A stretch of DNA of 64,000 nt from Rhynchopus sp. YZ270_cl-10 (taxonomy: Eukaryota; Euglenozoa; Diplonemea; Diplonemida; Diplonemidae): NCBI GenBank assembly GCA_964035575.1, contig OZ037917.1, positions 930,001 to 994,000 of the forward strand, read 5' to 3'. The position numbers were made by a program, and so were the translations under genes. Below, piece by piece: positions 21,354 through 35,700 of the stretch (its first letter is position 1; every line of letters starts with the position of its first letter). A model generated the notes under the pieces. It did no database searches. It saw only the letters and a list, made by a program, of their open reading frames with translations, and was not told the DNA's origin.

Positions 21354-21502
21354 GGGTTGCCTACGATCGTAGTACGATCGTAACGATCGTAAAATATCGT
21401 ACTACGATCAACTACGATCGTACTTTGATCGTAGTACGATCGTAGTGCGATCAAAAAAAGAGCTACGATCGTAAGAGATCGTACTACGATCGTAGGCAAC
21501 CC
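21354..21502. repeat. Foldback element of GATCGTA repeats
   Basis: Arms GGGTTGCCTACGATCGTAGT and its reverse complement bound about 150 bp made almost wholly of TACGATCGTA-type units in both orientations. It lies 33 bp before a family E copy. Confidence 0.75.
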
Positions 21503-21535
21503 GTGTTTTTTACGTATTTTTTTTGTTGTTGTTGT

Positions 21536-21646
21536 TGTGTCGACAATCACCTGCTAGTGCAGGATCTGTACTCAATGTCGCCCGAAGGCTACTACACTTA
21601 AAAGATATAGACGAAAAATCGTCCTTAACTCTGGAAAGTAGCTTTT
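21536..21646 (+). repeat. Family E, long copy
   Basis: Runs from GTGTCGACAATCACCTGCTA through CAATGTCGCCCGAAGGCTAC to TCCTTAACTCTGGAAAGTAG. It closely matches 38096-38205. Confidence 0.75.
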
Positions 21647-22716
21647 ATTTTGTTGTTCATGCATCCAAATGTAGGGATTTTTTTTTTTCCTTTTCCTCTG
21701 TTGGCTCGTTCAGAGACCTTTGGATCTTCTGATCAGGGCAGAGTAGACAAAAAAAAAATGCAGTGTACAGTGTATCATATTTGCTTGGTTTCATGACGTT
21801 TTCATGACTTTTTTTCTCTTTTTTTTTTGACAAAAGAAAATCACATTCGACTCTCCTGAGGACCACGTGTGTCCATCAGGAGCTACCTCTCTAATGAGAG
21901 TGAATACGAAAACAAAACAAAAAAGTCTGTTTTGTAAACAAAAAAAAAAAATAAAAGGTCATGGTGAGGTCTTCACGCTATTGCTGTGCAGTGTGGAACC
22001 CTAGATCCACCGAGCGACGTACTTTTCATCCTGTCAGGGTGAGAAAGGAGGGGGGTGGGTGGGCACCCGAGGGTATTTCTGGGAGTTCTGGATCAGGGCG
22101 TCCGCTTTTTTTTTTTCGAAGGATTTTTACAATGAGTTTTTAGTAAAAAAAAGTAGGCGAGCAGAAATTTTATTTTGAGGTATACCTCCGCGAGCGCAGC
22201 GAGCAAAAAAATTTTTAAAGTGTCATCATGCCATAGCAATGATGCAAAAGGCTTTGTGTAAAAACCCTTAGAGGAAAAAAAAGGGGGGAAATCCCCCCAA
22301 CAACATTCCTTAGAAAAAAGTTCGATTTCAAAACCCGGCCCCGAGCCCCCGGTTTAGAACCAGGCCTGGAAAGGAGGGCAAAATTTTTTTTTTCTTTTTG
22401 ACAAATGCACCTCTTGTTTCACACATGTCTCAAAGATAATAAAAATTAGGAAGTTTAGGTTCAAAGAAAAAAAAAATATTAGGTCTCTCGTCCCGAACAC
22501 ATCAAAAAAAAAAAAAGAAAAAGTGGAGTTGTTAGTGCAAACCTTAAGAAGACGTGAGAATCGGGGAAAATGCTTAAATCTCAAGGATATGTATCAAGAA
22601 AGCAGACATCACTGAGAATTTAAGAAACCCGATTTTCGTTTTCCCTCATTTCATTAATAAGTGTGCAACTAAAGGGGGGGGATTATTGGAATGAATTTGA
22701 TGTACCGTGGAATCAA

Positions 22717-23441
22717 ACAGTGTGGGGTGGCGACAAGGGGGGTCGGAACTGGGCAGTCACGAAAAATCACGAAAAATCACAAAGAATCATTTTTCTTCTT
22801 TGTGATTCTTTGCGACAGGTGGTGATTTTTTGTGACCTTTTTGCGATTTTTTGTGATTTTTTGCGATTTTTTGTGATCTTTTGTGATTTTTTGTGATCGG
22901 CATATTTTGAGATGAGCTTTTTTTTGTCCCACTCTGGCACTGTGTATGCTGTGTATACCGTGAAAACTGTGTATACTGTGGAAATTGACCAAAAACGAGA
23001 ACTTGTCCATTTCGGCAAATTGACCCCACCACTGGCCAGACGGATTCCGGAAATGCAAATGCCGATGTTTAAAAATTTCACCAATGAAAACAAAACAAAA
23101 ATTTCCAACAACAAACAACACATGAATGCCCCCCAAAACGGCATGACATCTGGTAGAAACAGGGTAGGGAATCGGTTATGCAGCCACGCCGAAAAAGTTC
23201 AATTTTAAGCGAAACTTACACGCAGAACTGAGAACAACTGAACACAACTGAACACAATTCCACCACAATTACAGCACAATTGCAGCAGCCCAAAACGGTA
23301 CACTTTTGTGATTTTTTGTGATTTTTTGTGATTTTTCGTGATTTTTTGTGAATTTTTGTGATTTTTTGTGATCGAGAGAATTTGAAAATATTTTTTGTGA
23401 ATATTTTTTTCCACACCCCCCCTGTCGCCACCCCACAGTGG
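22717..23441. mobile_element. TIR element with GTGATTTTTT arrays
   Basis: The left end CAGTGTGGGGTGGCGACAAG and right end CTGTCGCCACCCCACAGTG are inverted repeats with one mismatch near the tip. GTGGAAT occurs beside both ends and could be a target duplication. Inside are two arrays of GTGATTTTTT units (about 22790-22900 and 23305-23385) and one copy (about 22985-23070) of the module also found four times in the element at 3762-4720. No transposase is seen. Confidence 0.7.
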
Positions 23442-25763
23442 AATTATTTGGATTTTTTTTATTTGAAAAATTTGTTGAAATGAGTGCAGTTGCCACGCAA
23501 GCTCCACTGTATTTTTGGGGAAAATAAAATAACTTGACTTGAAATACAACAGCCCGCTCGTAACAGTACAATGACCGGGGTGGACCCCCCCAACCATGCA
23601 GTCCTACATTTTATTTCGTGGTTTACATCTGAAAAAAAAGGGGGGATCTGTCAAGTTGCTTCCATTGTGAGTCAGGGTATTGTTATGGTATTATTTTTTT
23701 TTATGAGGAATTTTGCTTCAAATGGGAAAAAGTAGCGTTGACTTAGTGCAAACGCCTCTGGGAAGTGGGCACTGAGAAAAAAAGAGAATCAAATTTTCTA
23801 TCGCCCGAATCCCTACGGTGGCTACTAACCAACGAATCAAAGTCAAAACCAGGACCTGAAAAAAAGATCGGGTCTTTTGTTTGTGCGCTCAAAGCCGGGA
23901 AAACAAAAAGGTGAAAAAATGTGTTAAACTGAAGTACGGTTGTTGTGGTTAATTGAGTACTCAAAGAAACAAGCAAGCTTCTGTTTTTTTCAATCCGTTT
24001 TGTTTGCCCTGCAGCGCTGCCTCCAATCTTTTTAGAATTGACAACAAGTTGTTTTATCAAAAAACAGTTGTCCCATCTCACTGAGTGCTAGCTGGAAATA
24101 CGATTTACACACAGCATTCATTATGCACCGAAATTGGTAAAAGAGAACTGAAATTGGGGAGGGGGGAAGGAAGCTGTTCCCACCACCTTTATGTACAACA
24201 CGACCAATTTGCGGCGCAGGAAACAGGGTTCAGGGAGCAAAAAAATTGAGGAAAACTTCGTTTATCGCACGTATTGAGGGGCAGGGGGGGGAGGGGGGAG
24301 AGAAAAGAGAGACAAAGACAGATTTAATCTGTATTTTTTTTTGGTAATCAATAAGAAGCAAAAAAAATTTTAAAAGGAGACACGGTTTCAATGTCGACCA
24401 TGTTTCCTGAGAGGAAAGATGGTATCAATATTCAATTTCCTCCCCCTGCCTCAAAAAAAAAAATTTGAGGCTGGCTTGTAACGTGACGTGGCATATATTG
24501 CCGACATTTTAAAAGAAATGGCATCACTATTACGAGTTGACAATCTCTAACAAGACACGGCAAACCTGGATTGGAAATAGCAAACCTAAAAGATGAACAG
24601 GTTCTTAGAACCTATATAAAGGGGGGGGAAAACAAATCACAGAAGAAAAAGTGACGTTCATAGCGCAAACGCCCTGGGACGCAGGTACTAAAAATTGGGA
24701 GGAGGGGAGAATCGTGTTTAAGGTATTCAGTCAGATTATTCGCATAAAAAAAAAACACACACAAAGAAGAAAACTTAAAAATGATGATGAAATGTGCGTC
24801 TTGTGCACATCGAAAAGCAATAAATAATAAATAAAAAAGGCAGTGTTACTCACCTTCAGAGGCAAACAAAAACATATGTAAGTTTTGGTTTGGTTTTACT
24901 TTATTTTTTTTTGCAACAGTGTCCCTCCATTCTGTAAGAGTGAAGCTATTTTTCGAACACAACGTGATGATAAAAACTTCATTTTTTTTTTTCTCTTCGC
25001 TGCACCACTTTGTAGCACCTGTCCCTTCTTGTTCAACGATGCAAAAAGAGATGTTGAAAGTACAAAGCATCTCCAACACACCACTGGACGCACTGAAGTA
25101 CAAAAATAAATAAATAAATAAATAAACAAAAGAAAGAAGAAGAAGAAGAAGAACTTAGAGAAATACTGAAGTGCTTCGAAAGAATCTCTACAGTCGAGCA
25201 GACACGTTCCCTTATTTATTTTTGGTGAAGTAAATTGTACTGTGTGAATAATACATTGGGGGGATTTGGAACTACTCAAAGTTAAATACGGTTGTATTTT
25301 TTCCCCTTATTTTTTTCTTTTCTTTTTGCATTGTTGTTATCAAAAATAACGCTGAACAAAATACATCGGGAGGGGGTTCTGTTTGGAAGAAAAAAAATCG
25401 TTGATATTCTGTCTTAAGCAGTGTATTTTTTCTCTAGGATTCTTGATTTGCAAAACGGCTGACGCCGTGACCATGGTCAAAAAGTATAAGACCCAAATCG
25501 CCACAGAAAATAGAAGAAAAAACACTGCTGACTGCTGTAAGGCTGAAAAACAAATTGTTTCATATACTAACTATTCTACTGATAGATGGTATAATAAAAC
25601 AAAGAAAAGTTGGCGAGCCTCTCTCGCTTCAGGACCTTTAAGAAAAAAAGAAAAAAAACGAAAACTTGAACTTGATGAATGTGTTTTCTCTGTTCACACA
25701 TCCACACAACAGAAAATGTGGAGGTTCTTCACGAGAGAATGGCCATCAATGCGCATCTAATGT

Positions 25764-25867
25764 ACCGTAATCGTAAAAAATTATCGACCGTACTAATGTT
25801 CCACCTTAGGATTTTTTCTGGAAGTTCGACCTTTTTTTACGGTCGATATTTTTTTTACAATTACGGT
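25764..25867. repeat. Inverted-repeat element (about 104 bp)
   Basis: The left arm ACCGTAATCGTAAAAAATTA, then TCGACCGTA, pairs with TTACGGTCGATA, T-run, ACAATTACGGT at the right. Small MITE-like foldback without coding content. Confidence 0.6.
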
Positions 25868-28800
25868 AATATAACGTGAATGACACATAAAATCTGAGGT
25901 GAATGCGTTTCATTTCATGCTTTCGAAAGAGGATAGGAAATTGTACACGCCCTAAGCTCCCTTTTTAAATGGGAAAAGCGTATCTTGGTGTGGGAGGTGG
26001 GGGGAGAAGAATATTTTTGTGGACAAAGAGAGGAAAGGAGGGTTCGGTACTTTTAAAGAAAGGATTTATAAATAAAAAGTACAACAAAGAAGAAAAGACA
26101 TCTTTATGAAAACAGAGAAACAAAGTGGATTTGGATTTGACAAAAAAAAAAAAGAAGAAAAAATCAAAGATAATGAGGAAAGTGCAAAATGCCTCAATCG
26201 GACACCAGAACGCAGTCATTGCTGGGGGCCAAACAAAAAATGAAGAAAAGTCGGTAAAACGTTCCAAAAAAGGAAGAAAAAAAGAAAAAAAAATGAGGTA
26301 CAGTACACGCCTCAGCTAAAAGTAGGTAAGAGAGGTTCAAGAAAAGAGAGAAAAAAAAAATTGTTGCGGGTCGAGATTGTTCTTTACTTTTCTTCATTTT
26401 TTTTTTTTTCTGGAGAACACGTGTACTATGGTATTGTGCGTTTTCTTTTTTTCCTTTGATAATCTGAATTTTGCAAAAATTCAAAGAGAGATGCATCGGT
26501 CCCTCTTCGTCTCCCAAATGAATTTACAAAATATTAAAAAAAAAAAAAAAAAAAAGGTCACAAAACAATTCCTCTGTTCAACCCACTGATATTTTGTACT
26601 GAAGAAAAGATGGTTTCTGGTGAGTATGGGGTTTGGGGGGGTGGGGAGGGTTAAGGTGTGGGGGGGTTCTTCTTTAAAAAAAGAAAAATTCGAAGTAACC
26701 AGGCGATGATAGGCGGGAATACCATGAGTTTCAAAAAATCAAACAAGATTGATAATAATAGGTGCTATTACTATTGATGTATCGACACTCGCCTAAATAC
26801 TTATTTTTGGTGGGTAGATAGGGTCTGTACTCTCAATTGTTGGACGAAGCAAATTTTTTTTTCCATGTACAACAGTTTCCCCCAATGCATCCATCCTTTT
26901 GTCACTTCGAAGCATTTTCAGTTTTTTTTTTTGAGGGGGGTGATAATCTGATTATTTCTAATCGTTATTTTATTATATTTTTCGTTGAAAAAAAAGGGAG
27001 GTCACAATGTTTTTTTTTGTGGTTCGAACTGAAAAAACAATACTGAAGTAGTGTGTGACCCCCCCTTTTTTTTTTTGTAACAAACGAACAAAATTTTGTA
27101 AGATGACCCTGAGCCTCTTCGGTGCCCAGTTACCTTATTTTGAAGTAATAAGAAGGGTGTTCTGTAACCTGTCTGCCATACGGTCTTCACTCAGGTTTTT
27201 TTTTGTTTTTTTGTTTTTTTTTTTTGGGAGGGGTCTTGGATTTTGGGTTGGGGAAAAAGACGTTACACGAAAAATAAAAATTAAAAGAACACAGCCGTCT
27301 CTCCTTCGTTCCACGAGAGGCATAGTTCATCGCCGATCGAAAAATGGGGGGGATTGGGATGGGTGATGGGTGAGATACACGACGATAACAAAAATAACTT
27401 GACTTGATTTTACTTTGTGTTTTTACCGTTGGCTTACGAATAAAACCACCAGTAAAACCACGTCAAGTCATTTCCTTCAACCGTCATGTAGGGTGTGGGT
27501 TTGGGTTATGAGATTGTGGGAAGAAAGCAACGATGAGAAGACTCTCCGCTTCATTTGGTTCACCGAGAGAGAGAGAGAGAAAAGAGAGAGAAAGTTCTAA
27601 AGAGTTCTACTTCTCATCGGCGCCATTTTTTTTTTTTTCTTTGCGAAGATTTTTCCCCCTGTTACTTCAAATGTAGTACGTTTGTTTGCCTATCAGAAAA
27701 AAAAGACTGGCTTAGGGAGATGTTGATACAGTTAGTCACTCCTAAGAAAAAACCCCGGTATGTTTTAGTGCATTCCAAGATTTTCCTCTTTCTATGTATT
27801 TTATTTTGAAGATTTATTGGAGAAAAAAAAATATATTAGTGCACACATCGCGCTACTATAACTAAATTTGAAAAAATTGTTGGAGTAGTGTAGTTGCCTC
27901 GATTGTGTTGCCACAGTTTTGTGCAATCTCCACTTTCTTTCCTTTTTTGAGTTTTTTTTGTGACACAAAAATTATTAGACTTGAATTATTTGCTCGCGTG
28001 GTGGTTGCCCTTAACAGATAGCTGCCTTTTTTTTTCTTCCTCTTGTGAGAGTATTGTGATTGTCTTAGCTGGAGCATCAACGCCCATAAAAAAGACAGAT
28101 TCTGTGTGTTAAATAGAAATGATGGGCTCCTGTAGACCTTTCCCTCATCCCGAAAGAGTGCAGAGATAAAAAAACAACAGGGCAACTCTGGTGCCGAACT
28201 CACCATTAACACAAAAAAAAAAGTATTTGAAATGAATAAAAAATATAGGTTCCAAAACGCGCGAAACCGCCCTCAACATGCGTTCGTAACCTATGGAAAA
28301 GCAATAAAAAGAGAGAAAAAGAAAAAAAAAAAAGAAAACGATTTTTGAGAAGCTGATCCCAGGTCTGTTATTAGTCTTTTGTTAAAAGCGAGTGAGTTGG
28401 GGGGGAAGGGGGGGGATAGTGTAGGTTGCCCTGGTATGCTTCCACCTCTTCCTGAGGTATGAAGTATAAAAAGTGGGCACGATTTTCGTTGGATTTTAAA
28501 AAAAAAAAAGCACAGACCCCGTTGGATGCGCTAAAAAAGGGGGGGTGTGTGGTGAGGGAAGCTGAACTGCAAGCGTCTCTGTGGACAGCAAGGTACCAAA
28601 TAAATGATTGAGATTAAAAGTAAAATAAAACACAATCTCCCTTCCAGTGTTTATACGAGAGCTATGCAAAGTTACAAAATGAAAAACGCAAAAAAAAAAA
28701 AAAAAAAGTATATAAAAAATATGTTGTATCCTCTGGGAAGCCACATAGGTGACTTTGCTAAAATGGCGCCAATATTTTTTGAAACGGGGTTCTGACTTTT

Positions 28801-30276
28801 TTGTTTTTTTCGTTGAAAAGATTTGATAGCGAATCTTTCAAAGCAAAAAATCGAGAATATTCTCAGAATCCCCCCCCTCCCAAAAAAGGGGAAACGGTTC
28901 TCTCTGTTTTTTGCACTTTAGGGGAAGTGGTCAAACAAAAAAAAACCAAAATAAAGGGGAATCTGGAAGGGCGTGTTGCAAGGTAGTGAGGGACATCAGT
29001 CCGTCAGTTCCTATTCCTGTGTGGGGGGGCTAAAAAATATTGAATTTGAACAAGGAAGTCCGGATCTTTGAGGGATTATTTGAGTAATATTAAGTAATCA
29101 GTGTGGGTGATGGGGGGAAAACTTGAAGGGGGAAAAAAAGGTTGAAAGATTATGCTGTCTTAATACTATACACATTTTTAAAAATAATGAATGTGGTCTC
29201 AAATTTATTGTCTTGTTTTTGTCGTAGGAGCTGTATGACCAAAACGTAACAACATACTGCACAAACTGAGGGAGAAAGGGAATAAGGGGGGAATGGGGTA
29301 TCACTTTAAAAGTCGAAACACATAATGCATTTCTTGGGGGAACAGGGTGGGTGGGGGTGTGGGGAAAAAACTTTCCACTCAAAAGCAACTCACTCTGACT
29401 CTCGCGAAACCCCAACCCTCCCCCTCTTCCTCCCGAAAACCCAAAAAAGAATTTTTTTTCCCCTGAGAAATGTATAATCTAAAATAGCTTACGGGAGGGT
29501 GATACACTAAAATAAAGGGAGAAAGGGAGAGGATAGTTGTTGTTTGTTTGTTTGTTTGTTTTTTTTTTTTTTTTTTTTTTTGAAAAAAAAAAAATTGTTG
29601 GAATAGTGTAGTTGCCACCTGTGTGCAAGCTCCACTGTCCCTAAAGTCACTCACGTAATAGCCTCGGATTTTTTATTGAAGCCAGTTTCGTTGGATACTG
29701 AAATAAAGAAAAAAACTGAAAAACATGAATACGCCGCACAGTGAGTACACATCTCTCAAATAAAGTGGAGTGTTAAGTGCAATACGACTCTGGGACGCAG
29801 GCACTGACATTCCGCATCACAAGAAAAAGAAGAAGAAAAAAAAACTGTGGGGGAACGGAGCATTGGGTGGGCGTGGCAAAAAAGAAAGAAAAAACAACAA
29901 GTAATTGCTAGAAGAAAAAAATCTCGGCTTGAAAATACAACAGCCCGAGCATGACTAGGCTTTGTTGCATCGGCGATGGGGGCAGATGTGATCCCAAAAA
30001 ATGTCAAACAATTATTTCATATACTTTCTATTGAATAAAAGGTATAACAACAAAAAAGGGGCGAGGAACCACAAATGGCACACCTGAACCCTAAAAAAGT
30101 AACAGAGAAGACATTGGGACCTTCTGGTCTGATACAATAACCTTTTGAAATCGTGTAGAAACCCGAGGATGAGCTCCTCATTTTTTTTTTTGCGAAAAAA
30201 CGGCAATTAGTGCAGACGAAAGCTGTCCGCTGGAAATCCGTTTTTTTTGTTTATTTTGGAAATAAAAAATATACTT

Positions 30277-30385
30277 GGTGCTCCTGAAAACTCCATTTTG
30301 CGTACTTGTTGCGTACTTGCTGTACTTGTTGCGCACTTTGTGCGTAGTTGTTGCGTACTTGGTATTTTTTATTTCAGGAGCACCC
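30277..30385. repeat. Family H element, long array form
   Basis: Ends GGTGCTCCTGAAAAC and ATTTCAGGAGCACC pair. The interior repeats TTGCGTACTTG-type units about five times. The copy at 44904-44964 has the same ends but only one unit. Confidence 0.75.
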
Positions 30386-31010
30386 ATACTGTCAAACATT
30401 TTTTTTTTTGTCCCAGCACAGACGCGGTGTGTTGGTTCTCATCGTCACAGTCAAATCGTTATAGACAAAAAAAATCCATAAAATAACTCAAACACAACTC
30501 AGAGAGCGGTAGGTGAAAGATGCAAAAAGCCATCTCAGGCAAGTCGCTGATATATATTATTTTTTTTTCCTTCTTCTTCTTCTTCTTTTTTCCTTTGTTC
30601 TTCATGAGAAAACACGGTGTTTGGTAATGTAGTAGAAATTCCTGTAAACCCATATCCGGCTTCTCATGTTTTTTTCTTTCTAAAGGGGAGGGGTTTTTTT
30701 TTTATAATTTGCTGATTGATAATTGTCATGCTTGGATATTCAGGAGCCGAAGATACGACTATACCAACAGGTCATATGAGAAGAGTATTTTGTTGGGAAA
30801 GTTTTTCTTTGCGTCGTCCGTATCCTTTATTTGTTCTTTTTTTGTTTTTTTTTTTGCAGGTTCGCACGAAACCCCCTCTCTTTTCCATTTTTCAAGAGAT
30901 GTCGGGAGGGGCTTAAGCTTAAAGTGTGTGGGAGCCAGAGAGAAAAAGAGGAAAAGAAGAAAAATCTTTTGAGGATTGTGACAAATTTCATTTTGTGCGG
31001 ACACAAATAA

Positions 31011-31137
31011 CCACCTGATTTTTACCCCGCGTAAAGGCGCATAAAGGCCCGTACAGGCCCGTATAGGCCAAACCCCACCCATTTTTCCCAGCCTTTACGC
31101 GCTATACGCGCCTATACGCGGGGTAAAAATCAGGTGG
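31011..31137. repeat. Inverted-repeat element with perfect 24-bp arms
   Basis: CCACCTGATTTTTACCCCGC at the left is perfectly complementary to GCGGGGTAAAAATCAGGTGG at the right. The interior has GGCGCGTATAG-like units and CCCGTACAGGCCCGTATAGG. Perfect arms suggest recent origin. Confidence 0.75.
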
Positions 31138-32439
31138 AATAAGCAAAGGGGAAGAAAAAAAAAACCACCATCTCTCTCACCTCTCCAGCCTCCGCCGGAT
31201 TGATGACAAAAAAAAAAAAACGGTCCATTTTTTTTTTTTTTTTCCTTTTTCTGAGGAAAACTGAAGAAAGTCGTCCACAGAAAAACGGCAGAAAATGAAA
31301 AAATATACAAAGCCCTCTCGTGACAGTGTAATTAGAGCAAAAATAGTAGTTATTGATGCGGGTCCACCGACTGACTCAACATACGATGACCAGACCCACG
31401 AAAGCATAAGTACCATGCAAACCAAAAAGCTCCGGTGCATTTTTTTTTGGGCAAGAAGAGTGTGAGATTGCCTTCTTTAAAATAAAAGAATCCTGTACCC
31501 AAATGGAGAATCATATAACGTAAGGTCTCTTGGATTTGTCTTTCGGTATGTGATTAGCCCAAAAAAAAGGGTTTATAAGATGAACCTCAACTGTTTAATC
31601 ACCTCAAAGTCTGTAAAAATGACACTAAGCAAAAATGCTTAGTTAACAAAAATAAAGAGAGAAAAAATGGAAGATAAATGGGCCTCAGCGGCCGCTCACA
31701 TCTTCAGAAAAAGATAAGTATATGTAGCACGAGCAGAGAAATTCGGTGGTGATGGGGGGGAGGGTTGGGGAGTTCATTTTATTTTTTTTTGTGTGGGGTG
31801 GGACAGGTTCCTCACCAAATCAGCCATTTTTTTTTTTTTGGGGGGGGGGCAAAGAAAATTTGCCTTTCTCATATCAGGTCTTTGCAAGAGATTTTACAGT
31901 TGCTTCATTTTTTATTTTTTTTTGACGGCAGATGAGCGGTGTATACCAGAACACCTACAGCCATGGGGGGGGAGGGACGCGGAGGAGGAGGAGGAGGAGG
32001 AGGAGGGGGGAAAACAATCACGACACATAAAGAAAAATTGAAAGATGAGTGTGCCTCTTGTGCACATTGTCAAAAAGGGGGGGCCGAGGGGGGGTGGACA
32101 GAAAGAATAAAAGATCATTTGCATGACCCCAATACAATAAAAAATAACCAAGGATATCTCTAAATCCGTCCCTTTTTGGCCAAATTCCGAAATCCCAATC
32201 CAAAAAATTCCCTGTTTTTTTTGGTATATTTTTTGGGCCGTTTTTTGACCTTTTTGTGGAAAAAAATATTTTTTCCCCCGACATGTCGACAGGTCACTCA
32301 CCAATCACCCCTTTTGGCCAAAACGGGGGTGATTTGGGGTCCCGAGCTTTCCCCCCGTAAAGCGGTCGCTGCGCGCTTCGCGCTCGCGACTCCCTGCCAG
32401 TGCAGGGAGGCGTGGCGCTTTCTCCCTCTGATGCACAAA

Positions 32440-32720
32440 AGGCGGGTGGGGAGGGGTGAACCACAAGCCGTAGTGTATCAGCCTTATCAGTAACCTCGGT
32501 ACATTTATGAAAGAAACGGCGGTCATTAGGCACCCAAAGGTTCCTGGCGAAGCCACGGTACGCACCATCTGAGATCTCCTCCGTCTTCCAACCCTCATAA
32601 TTGAATGCGATTGACACGTCTTCTCCTTCTTCTTGTGCACAACCTCAAATGTCTCTGATGCTGGACGTTTGCCTGCAACTGACGTGAACATCCGCACCCA
32701 CAACTACAGCAACCGCCTGC
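32440..32720 (-). pseudogene. Possible gene relic
   Basis: On the minus strand a frame of normal composition reads ...DVSIAFNYEGWKTEEISDGA and continues YRGFARNLWVPNDRRFFHKC. An adjacent frame carries an equally gene-like stretch with FEVVHKKKEK. It looks like a decayed exon or gene fragment inside the desert. Similar ATCCCAATCC-containing direct repeats lie on both sides (about 32185-32215 and 32910-32955), hinting that it was carried in. Family not recognised. Confidence 0.3.
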
Positions 32721-35700
32721 AGAGCCAATTTTTTTCTCGAAAATCCGGGATTTTTATTTTTTTGTTCCCCCCTTTTTTCGCTTTATTTGATCGCGTTGAT
32801 CGATCGCATCCCACAGGCGAAACTCTCTGGGGGTGGGGTGGGGTAGAATGTACCTGAAATTGCTGTAGGGAAAAACAGGGAATTTTTTTCAGGGAATTTT
32901 TTTATTTTCCGGAAATCCCAATCCCAATCCACATTTAGAAAAATCCCTGAAAAGAACCCAAAAAAAAAAAAAGTTTATAAGATGACCCTAAGCCTCTCGT
33001 TGCTTAGTCATCTTGAAAACTTAAAAAATGCAAGAATTTTTTTTTCTCCAGTTTTTCCTAATGACCCAGATTTAAAAAAAAAAAAAAGGTTAAGAATGCA
33101 TGCCATCTGCAGGCCATCACCTCGTCCCCTTGTAAGACCTTCCTGGTATGCCTGGGGGTAAACCCTAAAAGAGGGTGTCCCCATTTGGTGCATGGGCGCA
33201 CCGTTCCGTAAGGGAAAAAAAAACAGTTTTGTGGTATATAAAAAGGAAAACAGTTTTGCGTGGCATGTACAGTACACAAAACACAAACACAAAGGGCACA
33301 CTGAGGAGAGCACGCAGGGGGGTAAATGCTGCACGGCTTAAAATCTGTTGAAAATCCGAATGCGAATGTTGGGAATACCAACCAAATACCAAATATGGTA
33401 CTCCAAGAAACTAAGAGTACATTTGGTGATTTTTTTTTGGGGGGGTAATTTGATACCCCTTTGAACGCCAAAAAACATACCAATGGGTCTGCTCTGATTG
33501 ATCTTCGCAAATAACCATTGAATTGTTTGTCTGAGTTTCTTTTTTAAAAAATGGGATTGATTCCCAACATTCGTCCAATCTCAACAGATTTCATGAGGTT
33601 GATTGGAGGTCTTTTTTACTCAAACACAAGTAAAAATACCCAAAAAAAAATCACCCCATTTCACGAAAACAGCAAAAAAAAAAGAAAGCAAAAGATTGGT
33701 AAGATGAACGATAAGAAATCTATGATAAGTCAATAATGTTTACATAATTGTTATTAGGTGTACAAGGCTACCCTCCCTTCTACCTTCAGGCACTGCAAAA
33801 TACCTTTTTAAAAAAAAAGTTTATTTTTTCCCCATAAGACAATGTCTCGTATGGTGCAAGGATCCTAGATCATCAATTAGACCACATCACATCAACAGAG
33901 CGGTATTTTTCTGATAAAGGAAAAATGCATCACAGATAAATTGAGTTTTACGGTTACCAGAAGAAAAAAACCTCCCAAAGTAAAGTAACGAACAATAAGA
34001 CACTAATTAAGCCACATTTTTCAGCCCCATTACTCCTGTGAAATGGGTTGGTGCGTGGAGGGGTACAGGGTACAGGGCATGAACATAAAAATATATTTAA
34101 AAAAAAACATCCCAGAAAAATAAATTACGGTGCACAACTAATGTGCACTGTAATATGTATGTATCGGTAAGCTATAACACACAAAAAAACACTAAATAAA
34201 CAGAACACAAAATAAAAAAACGCAGTTTTTTTTTTTGCAAAACGTTCATAGATGACTGTAAAAAGAGGGGGGGACCAGCAGAAGAAATAAAATGACAAAA
34301 ATAAGATAAAAAAATATATTCAACTGTAAGATGTACATAACTCCTGGTTCAGCAAAACCCATTTCTGGTTGCTTATTGTTTTTTTTGTGGGGGGTCTTTT
34401 TGGCGAAGTGGGGCTCCTAAACTTAAAAAAAAAACAAAACAAAAATGCGGGATAAAGTTGTACGTCTCTCCTACGAAGATAACAATAAATGCACTATTTT
34501 AATATACTCTCCATTCGTAGAACAGAGAAGGGGAGAGAGGGTTGCACTATTTGTACCTCCCTTTCTTCAGTATTGCAGAGGAAAGAACGAAAAAAAAAAA
34601 ACAAAAAAAAAATCGGACAAAAAAGTGAACATAAAATCTGTGTTTTTTTGTGATTGACGTGAAGTCCTTTTTAGATCAAAAGCACCAAACAAAGACGGAA
34701 CGGAGAGAAAAAAAAAAAAAATGGATGCAAAATTGATTGGAAGCACAACCCAGGTCTATATCTCACATGACAAGGGGGAGCAAATCAAGGGTAAAAAACT
34801 GTTGATAGAATATGACATCAAAAGGCAAACTGTAATAATAATAACAACAGGGGGTGTAGACTGCACAACGATAGCACACACAACTGCATTCCAAAAGAGA
34901 AAAAAAAATCCCCATAAAAATCTACTTCCACGTGGCAGAATGGGGGTGGGGAAAAAACAAAAGAAGAAAAGACAAACCTAGTCTCTCATGCTTAGTCACG
35001 GGGGAGGAAAGAGGAAACTGGTTGCAGAAGAAGCCTTGAAACAATAAGAATTTGACACCGGGTGGACCCCAACCATGCAGGTTTTTTTTTTTGCATCCAT
35101 TTCGTGGTTTTAGATCTGAGAGAAGTGTTTTGACAGTGCAAACACCTCCAGGCGTTTTTTTGCAATCCTGTATGGTTATCGAACCCCAAGAGAAATCATT
35201 TCATTGGCATGCACACAGTTTCCAAACAAAAAAAAAATCATGGGCAAATCAGGGCAAACAATAAGAAAAAAAAAACACACAACGTTGACACGACGAGTCA
35301 AGCCCTCACATAACTTATTCTTCACCTAATCAAATGGGATTAACAAGAGAGAAAAAAAAAATTTCGTTTACGCTAAATCCTGTAAAGCCTTTTTACCCTT
35401 AAAAGATGCGCCAATACATATCTTTTAAATAGAAAGAAATAATTCAGTGAAACTAGCGTAACGAAAAGGAAAGTCGGTCATTCAAATCCCTCTGGGAATT
35501 TTGAAACCAATTCGGAGCGGAGATGCTGGCGTGAAAAAAACGAAAAGTTTATAGGATGACCCTAAGCCTCTCGTTGCTTAGTCACCCAAAAAAGAAAAGA
35601 AAAAAGGTGAAGTTGATAGTGCACAACGCCCTCTGGGACGCAGGCACTGTCATTCTGTGCAAAAAAAAAAAATCATGCCTGGGTTCATTTTTAAAAAAGG

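Noticed and set aside
22790-23385. Regularly spaced repeats resembling a CRISPR array
   Set aside because: Units of about 10 bp without spacers inside a TIR element in a eukaryotic genome.
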